From Flectonema sp. DT1601 (lineage: Eukaryota > Euglenozoa > Diplonemea > Diplonemida > Diplonemidae), in contig OZ025817.1 of assembly GCA_964019425.1 (NCBI GenBank), positions 986,350 to 1,050,349 on the forward strand: a stretch of 64,000 nucleotides of DNA, in the 5' to 3' direction. Positions within the stretch are counted from its first letter, which is position 1. Each line of letters starts with the position of its first letter. Shown here piece by piece: positions 39,861 through 49,649 of this stretch. Both the position numbers and the translations under genes were made by a program. The notes beneath the pieces were generated by a model that saw only the letters and a list, made by a program, of their open reading frames with translations, made no database searches and was not told the origin of the DNA.

Positions 39861-41264
39861 ATGGTACGTCTTTTAATAACGACTGTACTCTCGTTGTTAT
39901 GCGTAGCTGAGGTACGAGCGGAAGAAACTTGTCAAAATAAGGCAACGAAGAAGGCAAAGGATAGTTGTGACAAACATATAAAGGAGAAATGGCGATGCCA
40001 TGACTCAAGCACTTGTATTGATTACTGTTTTGACGATGGGAACAAGGAGAAAATTCTTAATAAAATGAAGGATATCGCAGAGTCAAATAACTATCTTTGT
40101 TACGTCAATCGGTTAGATGAGATAAACATAGCACAAATAGGAACGACTGATGGGAAAGGCAAGAGAAATGAACGATTAAAGTCACACTATCAACGTTGCT
40201 ATACTAATTCGAGTGGTCCAATTATCCTTCAAAAGTCTCGTCCGGGAAAATCATGGGAAGATCTAGTAACCTATTCTTCAATAGTTTTTCAGCAATTTGT
40301 GGTCGATATTGGAGGCCCTCAAGCAGCCGGCAATGGATGGGACTACAGGTTTGTTAAACAAGTTAGTGACTCGAGGGTTGATCCCGGATCGTGGATGGAA
40401 GAAACCTTTGCTGGGTCAATGGGAGATAAGAAATTAAGAGACATCTGCATACCTGGGACGCATGACTCCGGCACCAGTCCAATCAACGTGTTCCTTGCCC
40501 CCCTAGCCAGAACTCAGAAGCTGAAAATACTTGAGCAGTTGGAACGTGGCGCCAGGTATCTTGATTTACGCGTCAAAACAATTTCGGGTACATGGTATAC
40601 CCACCATTCGGTCATAAAAGGCGAAAAACTGGAGAGCGTACTTGATGATATATTTCATTTCTTTAATCCGTCTAGAAAAGAAATTGGGATTATTAAACTT
40701 GATATTAAAGGTGGGGACGAAAAAGAAGATGCCTTGTATGACTTGGTGTTAGGTAAATTGGGGGAGTTGGCCATCCCCAGGCCTGAATCTGGAGCAAGTG
40801 TGAAAATCAGTGAACTCTGGAATGACCCTAAACAAGGAAACCTTATATTTTTATCAAAGCAAGAGACCGAGCCGAAACGAGATAAAAAGATATGGGGGTT
40901 TGATAATATTAACGATCAATGGCCGGAAAAGGGAGTCACACCAAAATTGCAAAAAGCATTGGAAGGCTTCGCGGAAGGAACCAGACCAGGGGAAGGCAGC
41001 GACACTTTGTACGCGCCAGCAAATAATCAGTTCTGGGTTCCTCAGGTCGTTTTAACACCAACCAGTGACAGCTGTCTTCACCTTAATATCAAAATAGCGA
41101 CGAATGAGTTAGATAGAGGCGCAATGTTGTATTACGTAAATCGACTTAGCCGTGCGAAATTTGGCGATGCGGCGGGAATAAATATTGCGTTGGTTGATTT
41201 TTACGGAGATGATGACGACAACACATTCGATGCATGCATGCACTTAAATAAGGGAGTCCTTTAA
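39861..41264 (+). CDS. Secreted PI-PLC X-domain (PLC-like phosphodiesterase) protein
   Basis: The ATG at 39861 follows a CGTGTGCAG acceptor; 467 residues. The N-terminus is a signal peptide (VRLLITTVLSLLCVAEVRAE). A Cys-rich segment (~25-85, CxxxxxxxxxxxxC, HDSSTCIDYC) precedes a PI-PLC-X TIM-barrel region: ICIPGTHDSGT (~196, first catalytic His), ERGARYLDLRV (~232), GTWYTHHSV (~245, second His) and an EIGIIKLDIK strand. This is the bacterial-type, metal-independent PLC-X/PLCXD layout, which cleaves phosphatidylinositol or GPI without Ca. No membrane anchor is visible, so secretion or vacuolar delivery is expected. It is the last ordinary gene before the repeat-rich island, and its 5' leader is duplicated 3 kb downstream. 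Confidence 0.88.
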   Translation: MVRLLITTVLSLLCVAEVRAEETCQNKATKKAKDSCDKHIKEKWRCHDSSTCIDYCFDDGNKEKILNKMKDIAESNNYLCYVNRLDEINIAQIGTTDGKGKRNERLKSHYQRCYTNSSGPIILQKSRPGKSWEDLVTYSSIVFQQFVVDIGGPQAAGNGWDYRFVKQVSDSRVDPGSWMEETFAGSMGDKKLRDICIPGTHDSGTSPINVFLAPLARTQKLKILEQLERGARYLDLRVKTISGTWYTHHSVIKGEKLESVLDDIFHFFNPSRKEIGIIKLDIKGGDEKEDALYDLVLGKLGELAIPRPESGASVKISELWNDPKQGNLIFLSKQETEPKRDKKIWGFDNINDQWPEKGVTPKLQKALEGFAEGTRPGEGSDTLYAPANNQFWVPQVVLTPTSDSCLHLNIKIATNELDRGAMLYYVNRLSRAKFGDAAGINIALVDFYGDDDDNTFDACMHLNKGVL

Positions 41265-41957
41265 AAGTACAAGTACGCAAGATGTCCATGTAGGCAACAT
41301 GGCAGTGGTAAGGTAGCAGCGTTTCAGACTTTCGAATCTCTTTCTCTGACTTTTTTGATCCACCTACCTTCTGGAATTACCTGATAACGAACGAAGAAAA
41401 GCCCAAACCCAATCACCTAACAACCACAACCACCTAATTTTTATTCTGGACCTTCATTTTATCTTTCTTGCGATTTTCTTCCAGCTGGAACGGATCAAGG
41501 TGGATCTTTCAACCTCGTGCACTACCTCTCAACTGGAAATAAGTTGAGCAAATATGTTAGAACAAGTGTGCGCCGAATTCTTTGGTTCTCACACTTTTGT
41601 ATTTAATAATGTGGTTGTGCCTGTTACAAGTGTCGTGTTGTTGTCTTCTTCTTAATTCTGACCAGGAAATAAGATCATCCCCTCCCTTTGTTGTCTTCAC
41701 AACCTTTCACAACAATGGATCGATCGATCACTTTTATTTTTGTACACCAGCACGTACTACCACTACTACTAAGGGTTTGGTTTATTCTTGGTTTGTCATT
41801 GGTTGTTATTGTTGTTTCTATTTATTTATTTCTGATGTTATATCATATTGTTATATTTTCGCATCTTATTCTCTCACCAATTTGTGTGGAATTGATAGAT
41901 GTCGTTCTGACTTCCCCATTTTTATTTTTTCCCACTCTCAACCCTCCCCTCCCCGGA

Positions 41958-42005
41958 ATTACCAGATTCGACGACGTCTTCTGGTCAATAAGACAAGAAA
42001 CATAA
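41958..42005 (+). repeat. 48-bp element-derived repeat, copy 1
   Basis: ATTACCAGATTCGACGACGT and the following CTTCTGGTCAATAAGACAAG recur at 51821-51868 with about 4-5 differences. Both copies end at the same coding-like phrase ITRFD(D/N)VFWSIRQ followed by a stop and a T-rich stretch. This is probably the 3' end of the same old element that includes the reverse-transcriptase fragment. Confidence 0.65.
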
Positions 42006-42459
42006 TTTCTCTTTTGTTTCTTTTTCTTGTTTTTTTCTAAACGCACCCTTCCCTTGATTAACAACTAGAAAATATTTTTCGTACTTTCAGTCCAAGTACT
42101 TTTTTTGATATTAATCTTGTATTAATACCTAAAGTAAGTTGTTACTGTCTTCACGTTGTTGTCAAAGTTTCCAACATCTAACTTTAGTCAACTAAATATA
42201 AATTACTAATGTTCATTTACGCTGCATTAGAAATTTTCTCAAACTGTTAATCTATTTTATTTTCCCAATCGGTATTGGCCTAGGTAAGGTGAGGTGATAC
42301 TGTACTGTTGTTCCTCTCTTTCTAAACAGGAATTTATAAATATTTCTTCACCCCCTCTTTTTCTTTATTCTTCTTTGCATTTAACAAGTATTGAAAGTAA
42401 TATTACTTATATTTCATTTCATTTTATCTAATCGAGTTATTTCTTTTCGTTTCCTGCTG

Positions 42460-42585
42460 GTGAGTGATCCGGGCAAGGTAGAGGAATGGATAACATTCCG
42501 GAAAACCGCTTGGGTTGTTTACATAGTACCTGCGAGATTTACGCACGAGCACTTCTGTGATCAGTGTTGCTCAATATTTACTTAA
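42460..42585 (+). pseudogene. Possible relic of a Crinkler/RHS-type gene 3' end
   Basis: A short coding-like stretch (DPGKVEEWITFRKTAWVVY, then IVPARFTHEHFCDQ). The aromatic-hydrophobic W-x-V-Y-x-V-P...F..Q pattern recalls the last strand and helix of the PD-(D/E)XK domain in RHS/Crinkler proteins. It lies upstream of a copy of the 3' flank that follows the intact gene at 47.3 kb. It is broken and partial, and the assignment is weak. Confidence 0.3.
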
Positions 42586-42720
42586 TTATAATCCGTACAA
42601 CAGAAACCAACACACACATATTCTAATGAGCGAGAAGCGGAGACCATGATCGCCATGGGGGGCAACCCTGTAACCCCTCTGGACGACTACAAGCAAGAAG
42701 AGGAAGAAGCGTTCAGAATT

Positions 42721-42855
42721 ATTCTTTTATCAGTTTTTATTTTATCATTATTAGGTAATTGAAGCAATATTGATAACAAGGATTCCGAGGTGAGTATTCA
42801 ATGAGGTTGTGTTTCCACAAATCATGATGTTTCCTCTGTTTATATTTCTAAAACG
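42721..42855 (+). repeat. Duplicated 5'-leader block, copy 2
   Basis: The second copy of the PLC 5' leader (first at 39699-39835), about 95% identical. No PLC coding sequence follows; it runs into an A/T-rich (AATA)n stretch. It begins directly after a coding-like, GC-richer scrap, so the junction looks like a rearrangement point. Confidence 0.8.
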
Positions 42856-43188
42856 CACAATAAATAATAAATAAAAAAAATTGCGATGCCACTTTTTTTT
42901 TTAATTGTCAGACTTAAGTTAAAAAGAATGTATAAAAGAAAGGCAAACATAGAAGTGAAGAGAACAAAAAAAAACAAAGATTCTGGAAGCACAGACAAAG
43001 AACAGTATATTCTCAGGTTTAATACTGCAACTAAAAGAAACCACTTAATTATTCCACCCACTACCCCTTATAGCTCAGAACGTTTCTGGTGTTTTTCTAG
43101 CCTGGCCAGCCTGTGTGATTGGACTGGTTTTTATGATAATCCGTCTAACTGCTTTCAGCCTATGTGGCTGAATTGCTTTTTATACTAA

Positions 43189-43330
43189 AACCACGCTAGT
43201 GCCAAACTGTATGGTTTGTCTGTTCTGCCTGCAAAACTTATGACTTTGTCTGCAAGGGATGGCTCTCATATGTTTTGGTCATTGTTGAGTCTCAATGATG
43301 GGTTTTATAGAACGTCGTTCTTTAGCAAGT
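43189..43330 (+). repeat. 3'-flank repeat of nuclease genes, copy 1
   Basis: It matches 47482-47708 in two blocks: CACGCTAGTGCCAAACTGTA... through GCAAAACTTATGACTT, and TTTTGGTCATTGTTGAGTCT... through ATAGAACGTCGTTCTTTAGC. In copy 2 the blocks are farther apart, with about 90 extra bases between them. It marks a lost or truncated gene copy here. Confidence 0.7.
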
Positions 43331-43610
43331 GAAGTATATATTTAATCTGTAACCCCTTTCTTCGTTAGGTTGCCCTGTAATCCTTCATCGAAGAAGCTTT
43401 GTTGACCTATCCCAAGACACGTTTCCCACAACTGCATCAGTCTAGCGAGTTCACAAACACGCTTCGGCTACTTCTTACTTTCCGAAAGAAAAAAGGAGCA
43501 TCGAATGATTAGACAAATGAGAACGAGAACATGGGCAAATGTAACCTTGTATGACCGTCTCCTGTTCTTTAAATTTGAAAGAAGAAAGAAATACATATTA
43601 AAGAAATGTA

Positions 43611-43733
43611 GTATGGATATTAATCCTTGATTGTCATTCGATGTACTGTATGTGCTGTTCAAACTCATACTTCTCTTTCCTTACAGATTTACAGTTATGT
43701 GATTGTGGAAGGCAAACCCTGATTGACAGGTTA
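43611..43733 (+). repeat. Flank repeat shared with downstream side of HNH gene
   Basis: GATATTAATCCTTGATTGTC and TTCCTTACAGATTTACAGTT ... GGAAGGCAAACCCTGATTGA resemble 52990-53099 (GGATGTTAATCTTTGAATG; ATCCTTACAGATTCATAGTT; GGAGGGCAAATTCCGACTGA). The copies are diverged and in the same order. Confidence 0.5.
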
Positions 43734-44040
43734 TCATAAAATTATCACTTGCATGAAGTTTAAAAATTATTAGTATGTAATTCATGAAAATAAAAGGGAG
43801 CTTGCGCATGGTATCATTGTACTCCCCCTTCTCTGAGCATAACAGAGCACAACCTGATAAGGTTCTTGGAATCTTAGAAAATGGCATCCAAAGCAAAGGA
43901 AGTACTTGGCTTGAGTTGTTTATAAATTTCATGAATTGCATAGCTTTCGTGGAATCCTTGCCCACAGCTCCTGAAATCTATCATTCAGTTCCTCCCGCAA
44001 CTCCACCATTTCCTGCCGTGATCCACATTTGGTTGAGAAA

Positions 44041-44292
44041 TTATATGGCTGAAAGCTTCGCCGCTTCCAGCTCGGAGTTCGCCGCCGCGAGGGCCGCCTG
44101 CGAAGTCCTCGTCGCTTCGTCGCTCGCCTTCAGCTCCGCCGCCACAGCAGCGAGCTCGGCCTCCGCAGCCTGCAGGTCCGCGCGTTGCTTCCTCGCAGTC
44201 GCCGCCGCCTCCGTACGTGAAGTGTGCTCGTCGAATGCAACATATGTTTTGTTTTGATTGGCTGGGTGGTGAAGTGAAAATAGAAGAAACAA
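44041..44292 (-). other. GC-rich alanine coiled-coil coding-like patch
   Basis: Between about 44050 and 44228 the base composition jumps to over two-thirds G+C inside a region of roughly 35-40%. The minus strand encodes an alanine/glutamate coiled coil (TEAAATARKQRADLQAAEAE, then LAAVAAELKASDEATRTSQA) ending in a stop at 44041. The + strand is also open, as expected for such composition. The codon choice (GCC, GAG, CTG-type) is unlike any neighbour. It could be an acquired fragment from a GC-rich genome or a coiled-coil 'header' exon of an effector gene on the opposite strand. No acceptor or promoter signals are clear. Confidence 0.45.
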
Positions 44293-44434
44293 TTAGGGAC
44301 AGCCTCTCCCCACCCTCCCCACGTCTTCACGTTTTATTTTATTAATATTATTACTTATGTTAGTATTATAAAGTTTATTACTGTTTCTACATTGTCAAAC
44401 TATCACTATTCAGCAAACAAAGTCTCACCCAAAC

Positions 44435-47319
44435 ATGGATGAACACTTTGCGGGTTTAGCGGAGAGTGAAAAGCTGGAGACCCGCATTGCACAATTGCAG
44501 GAGGAGCTGGCGGAATTGAACTTTACAATATGCAGAAAAGAGAGGGACTCGGATGAACGTGTAAAAGCTGAGATCCGCAAGGAAATTGTTGAAACCGACA
44601 TCGCCAAAGCTGAGAATCAGAAAAATTTCTGGAAATTGAAGGAAGAGAATCAGAAAAATTTCTGGAAATTGAAGGAAGAGAATCAGAAAAATATCCGGGA
44701 ACTGGAAGAAGAGGAGATACAGGTCATGTTCGGAAAAGGTAATTGTTTTGGTATCACTGAAGAAGAGAGGAGTGTCCGCCTGAGTCGGCTGGAAACTGCA
44801 ATCGCCAATGCTAAAGCTGAGAATACACAACTCGCACTCGTTGGATCACAAGTATGCTTTTTACTTTTTTGCATTGGGGAAAAGGGGTAGGGGGGCTCGG
44901 AAAGGTGGTGTGACAAAGTGAACCGCCATTGTTTTATATGTCAGGTTTATGACTCTAACAACATTAATAAGATACCGAAAAGGTGTTTTATTAAAGATGG
45001 CTCCAAAATCATGGAAAAAACCATAGACTTTGAGCACAAGACCAATGGAAACAAGGCATGCTTTAACGCCTCTCAAAAGATCAAACATTATCAGATTGAT
45101 CCAAAAAAAGAACACTTTAAGAAAGCTCAAGTTTTAACCCGAGTATTTCATGGAGGGGGGATAAATTTTTCAAGAATGGGAATAAAAAGGTTATGATGGA
45201 TAATTCGAATATTTCAAAGAATGTCACCAATAAACCCAGCCAGGTTACGAACTAGTAACAGCATGAGGAATGTTTTTTTTATATACATGCATGATAACAA
45301 AGTAACTGCATCCTAGTAACTTAGGTTGTGACTTGTTTTCTACTTTACCATGAGTTTTATTGAAAAGCTGTTTTACTTACCGTTTAGTTAACCTTCCCAA
45401 CACTAAAACAGGGTGGTCACAAAGTGGAATATTTGTTAGAGTGTGATAATGAAGAAGGAAATGCGATCTTGAAGAGATGGGAACACCTAAAGTTCGATCC
45501 TTATAAACAAGAGTTGATTTGTCGCGAAAGTGCAAAAGAAATAATCCTTGACTATGCTACGAAGGTGGTGCGGAAGGACGAGAAATATTGGACTCACGAC
45601 AATAAATCAAAGTTGCTGACTTCGTATGGAGTGAAAGGTACAGGCAAAACAGCGGTCATGCGAGCAATGGTCGGATTCAAGGAGAAGCCAGGGTGGGTTC
45701 AGGCAGCTGACCCAAATGCAAGGGCCGTCACGTCTTCCTTCAATGAATCTGGTGACTGGGTTAGCAAGTTCAAAGGTGATTACGAGAAAATGGATCCAGA
45801 CATTGCATACGGTAGGCACATCTTAAGGTACAACGGAATGCGTGAGGAGGATGTTCAGAGGATTGGAAGCTTTAAAACTGCTGTGTTCCTCCTGCGGAAA
45901 AAGCTTGGGCAAACAACCCAAGGCACCCTGGTCATTGGGATTGATGAACTCGTAAAGATTGAGGAAACAGCTAGCGCAGTGATGAGCAGTCTAATGCCGC
46001 TGCAAGATTATACCATTGGAAATCCCAGTGAATATGGGGGTCCGGTCATCTTTATCATGTCCGCATTAACTGTATCTTTCGCTTCGAAAGTGCAAACTGC
46101 TTCAGGTCGCCCTATCCTGACAAACATCCCCCTGCTTAACTTGCCACAGGCTGAAGCGTTCGATCTCCTCCCCGCTGACATCAGAAGTGCTGCAAAGAAA
46201 GATGGACGGATTCAAAAGCTGATTAACCAATGTGGTGGGAATCCACGGGCTTTGTTTGAAGGTGTCATGAACTCAAGAGACTACCTTGTAAAGGGAGACC
46301 AAGAGGTGTATGATAGCGATATTGCCAAAGCCCGATCGACAATTCTTAAAGAGTGCAAGATAATAAGTACAATTCAGGGTCACACTCTGATGGACATTGT
46401 TTCTACTTGGTTCGCGGTTCAAGAACCCACTGAAGAATGGAGGGATACCATGCGTGGTGCAGGATTCCTCCAACCTGTTCAGGGTAAGGATTCCAATGAG
46501 ATATTTTTCCCGCTGATGCTTGCTGAGTGGTCAAAAAGAAAGCAGTTGGGTTCTCTCATGTCGCACCACATTGCAGGCTGCTATGACAGCGACGATCAGG
46601 TAATGACGGGGCAAGAGAAGCGGGTCGAGCATCTGTTAATGCACTATGAGATAGTTCGAAAGGTGGCATACCATCATCTGAAAAAGAAGCCACCGATCGG
46701 TGCATTCTTCAAGCACTCAACTGTCAGTCCTGCAACAAAAGCTACCGATCGTAAATGCGACCTGCTTAGGGCTGAAGATACGTTCCTGATCGAATTTAAT
46801 GATTTATCTACAAACTTAGTCAGTCATGTTTCGAAGTTTAAGGAGCTTACTGACAGTGATTGGAGGTTATTCAGCGATGGGAGGACTCTCTACTCCGATC
46901 TCTCCAACGAAAAAGGAATTGAATACATCACACCCCACTTTCGCCTGATCAATGGAAAGTCAGTCCTCACAGCAGAAGTGTGCCAGATCAAATATACACA
47001 GTCGGCTGATTGGCCCAATTGGCAAGAGAAGCTCAAGACATCACCTGGGGTGGAAGCACTCAACAAGAAGAAGATCCCCTGGTTTGCTGTGTACTACGTT
47101 AGCCATTCCTCTATTCCCCAGACATACAAGACCGACTGTATTCATTTTCCGAAAGACGCCCTGGACAAGTTCACTGCTCCGTTAGGGACACTGCGGTTGC
47201 ACCTTGAGAAGGAAAGACTGGAATTCCCCCTTTCTGGGGCAATGCTGAGACATCGCCCATGGGTGTCACCTGCTAAGCTACCTTCTCGGATCCCGCGAGT
47301 TCTTTTGAGAATGTTCTAA
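44435..47319 (+). CDS. Crinkler/RHS-type protein: coiled-coil header, NTPase, PD-(D/E)XK-like nuclease
   Basis: Exon 1 is 44435-44851 (139 residues) and exon 2 is 45412-47319. The 560-nt intron starts GTATGC, ends CACTAAAACAG and is phase 0; total 774 residues. Exon 1 is a coiled coil with three tandem copies of an 11-residue unit (ENQKNFWKLKE, bases 44612-44712). Exon 2 has Walker A GVKGTGKTAVM (~211), Walker B TLVIGIDELVKIE (~311), a sensor strand VIFIMSAL (~349) and QCGGNPRALFEGVM (~411), a strong RHS/Crinkler signature. A C-terminal domain has HFRLINGKSVLTAEVCQIKY (~650-665), the E...QxK nuclease core. Known: RHS proteins are nuclear and subtelomeric in trypanosomes; Crinkler relatives are effectors or intra-genome conflict proteins. 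It looks whole. Confidence 0.8.
44898..44931 (+). repeat. 34-bp intron repeat, copy 1
   Basis: CGGAAAGGTGGTGTGACAAA then GTGAACCGCCATTG, inside the intron of the RHS-type gene about 45 nt after the donor. It recurs in the intron following the second coiled-coil exon (50004-50037) with three to four mismatches and a similar G-run just before it. Confidence 0.8.
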
Positions 47320-48455
47320 TCTGCCTCTTCTAACCTCTTTTGTTATTCCCGTTCTTCCATCCTTTCTTTTCAACCATTTGAATATGTGGAATCATAATTT
47401 GTTTTGGTATCGTTATGTATGTCAACGATGTGCCAACACAAATAGAATTCCTTCGCTCTATGTTCCTTTTTTTTGAAATAAATCACGCTGGTGCCAACCT
47501 GTATATAGGTTGGTCTGCCCCTGCAAATCTTATGACTTCGTTCACAATGGATGAACTGAACCTGGTGTCGGATTTGAACGTCCACACCCACAAATAGTGA
47601 TAGCAATAGTAGTTGCTGAAACATTTTGAGATGGAAGTATGTGTAGTATGTTTTTGGTCATTGTTGTGTCTCAATGGATGGGTTTTATAGAACGTCGTTC
47701 TTTAGCAAAACCAAGCATGTATTTTATCTAACATACAAGACCGACTGTTAGTACAGAAGTTACAGGTGATAAGCATATTGAGGTCCCCCCTATTCCCATG
47801 AAGGACAATTCTGTAAGATCTCTTGTAGTTCTCGCACAGAACTTAGAAGGACACAGGAGATGGTATTATTTCGGTAAAACCTCCCCACTCTGGACTTTGC
47901 CCAACATTTAATGTTGAACTATGTAATTGTTGCTAACAACCCTCATGTTATTCCAAACTTATTTTGGTTTTTATGTGTTAGTTTTGTTGTTTTTATCTTT
48001 TTTATTTTCTTATTTGCAAAACTTAAATGAGATTATTCGAGTCCGTGTCATGCGGTCTCGTTCTCCTTTTGCAAAAATTCTTCACAAAGCTTTTATTATT
48101 TGTGTGATGTAGGTTTTTCCTCCTTAGTTTGGCAGTCTTGCTTTTCTCTTATGTTCACTTTGAATGTATGATTAAGTAAAAAAAAAAAAAAAAAAGATTA
48201 TTATTTTGGTAATCAAGTCGTTTTAATTGTCAACTCTTTAACAGAGAATGGATATTATTAATTTGGTGATTTGGTATATTTCAGATGTCTTTTTTTTATA
48301 TTAGTTGTCAATAACAGGTTGCAGAAAATATAAAAAAATTTGATTCAAAATTTTGATACTCAAAAACTGCCCACTCAGAAGTGACATTGTTTCCTTACAA
48401 CTCATTAATAAAGTCAGAGAAGATGTTTCTTTGTGAGAGGATGAGATAGACAAAC
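47320..48455 (+). other. 3' flank of RHS-type gene, no further gene
   Basis: AT-rich. It carries copy 2 of the flank repeat (47482-47708). Near 47732 it has an 18-bp echo (ACATACAAGACCGACTGT) of the coding sequence at 47125, hinting at a partial duplicate of the gene's 3' end. No intact gene is seen. Confidence 0.55.
47482..47708 (+). repeat. 3'-flank repeat of nuclease genes, copy 2
   Basis: The counterpart of 43189-43330; here it follows the intact RHS-type gene by ~160 bp. It contains the shared word GGGTTTTATAGAACGTCGTT followed by CTTTAGCAA. It is probably part of the 3' UTR or of the duplicated gene unit. Confidence 0.7.
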
Positions 48456-48870
48456 ATGGTTTTCAACTTTTTCTTAGTTGCTCATTTTTTGGTAGATGGC
48501 TGCTCAGATCTCTCACCAACTAGCTTCATTTTTTATACAGTCTTATGTTATTACTTTGCAAGTGTGTTGTGTGTTGGGAGATTTCACCAGACTAAAAAAT
48601 ATAATCAAAAGAAGGAACGATTGACAGGCGCTGTGACTAAAATCCAGATGTCGGTAAAAACATCTGACGAAGTGGAAGGGTTGATATTCTGCTTGGTAGC
48701 TTCCATAGTTCAGAGTCAGCCTACTGCTGATTGCGGAACATTGAAGTGCGGTACTGGATACGTCTGTAAGATGTTGCGGTGTTTACCCAGAATGTGTTGC
48801 AAAGATGGCAGCAGCTAATGATTGTGCAAGCCTTAATTGCCTTCCTGGAACTGTCTGTGGGCAGTGCCGG
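48456..48870 (+). pseudogene. Cys-rich secreted-type protein remnant or unresolved exons
   Basis: An open frame of 120 codons (48456-48818). Its last third resembles a signal-like helix (LIFCLVASIVQSQ) followed by a Cys-rich unit DCGTLKCGTGYVCKMLRC. Just downstream a second unit of the same kind, DCASLNCLPGTVCGQC, is visible. The pattern DC-x-x-L-x-C-x-x-G-x-V-C is shared, so at least two tandem Cys-rich repeats existed. The front of the frame is AT-rich and probably not protein. It could be a broken gene or one with unrecognised introns. Family unknown. Confidence 0.4.
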
Positions 48871-48941
48871 TTCTTTTTATTAAAGGCCATTGCAAGTCCA
48901 GAATCTGAAAAAAACTGATCCTAGAATTGTTTGGTTCCTCC

Positions 48942-48992
48942 CCTCCCATCCCTCCCATCCCTCCCATCCCTCCCATCCCTCCCATCCCATCC
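48942..48992 (+). repeat. 9-bp minisatellite (CCTCCCATC)n
   Basis: Five to six tandem copies of CCTCCCATC, followed by C-rich simple sequence (CCCCCCCCACCCCCCACCCC). The opposite-strand open frame of MGG repeats is only this repeat read through. Confidence 0.85.
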
Positions 48993-49012
48993 CCCCCCAC
49001 CCCCCACCCCCG

Positions 49013-49649
49013 AGAACTATGATCCACCTCCACGCGGTTGTTCTTGGATAGTCTCTATCTCGAGATGAACTAATCGATCCTTTTTATTTTTCTTTTAGAC
49101 TCACTTCTTCCTCTCATTTTTTGATGTTAGCTGGATATCAGCTTTATGGTTCTTCTTCTTAAGACCGGCTTTCGCATGTTCTCTGTTTGTTCCCCGTTCT
49201 AACTCATTAACCGAAAACGTCTTTCGGCGGGGGTCCTTTTCTGTATCGCTATGCAAATAATAGATGCTTGTTTAGACTTTTCCCAAAGAGGAGCAGTGCC
49301 TGACTGAATGAATGGATGCGAAATGTTCAGCAGACCCAAGTGTTCCGATTACTAGCATGTACATGACTCTATGTTGAACCCACCTTGACCCTGCAGTTCA
49401 CACAAACTATGGAACTGATACAAGCAACGAAACTGGAGGAGCAAGAGAAAGACTACACTTCGATTGATTCAAACGACGTGATGTGAGAGTCAAATATTAA
49501 ATGAACATTCCCATGCTTGTTGTCATTTCATTTCCCCACAGATAGCCCCAGCAAAAAAAAGCTATGGAATCAACCCATACCAGACAATGTATATTTTCAC
49601 ACACGTTTCCCACAGGCAACGCCACCCCAAAAAAACAAAAAAAAAAACC
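49013..49649 (+). other. Spacer with a possible short exon
   Basis: Mostly non-coding. After a CCACCTTGACCCTGCAG acceptor at about 49397 a short frame (MELIQATKLEEQEKDYTSID, stop at about 49483) looks exon-like but is unsupported otherwise. TTTCCCCACAG and GTTTCCCACAG acceptors precede the coiled-coil exon at 49650. Confidence 0.4.

Larger units (their letters stand above)
41265..44434 (+). other. Repeat-rich stretch with gene relics, no intact gene
   Basis: 3.2 kb without a supported complete gene. It holds the 48-bp match to the reverse-transcriptase element region, the PLC leader copy, and matches to the 3' flanks of both nuclease genes. It also holds two coding-like scraps: 42646-42720, reading MIAMGGNPVTPLDDYKQEEE, stops exactly where the leader copy begins; 42460-42585 contains the phrase TAWVVYIVPARFTHEHF. 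A GC-rich patch lies at 44050-44228. I read it as a graveyard of duplicated accessory genes. Confidence 0.6.

Noticed and set aside
44130-45130. Several minus-strand frames around the RHS-type header and intron
   Set aside because: They are shadows of the + strand coding exon and of the repeated intron block; only the GC-rich patch was kept, because of its composition and coiled-coil pattern.
48833-49033. Minus-strand MGG-repeat protein
   Set aside because: It is the 9-bp minisatellite read through; no coding evidence.
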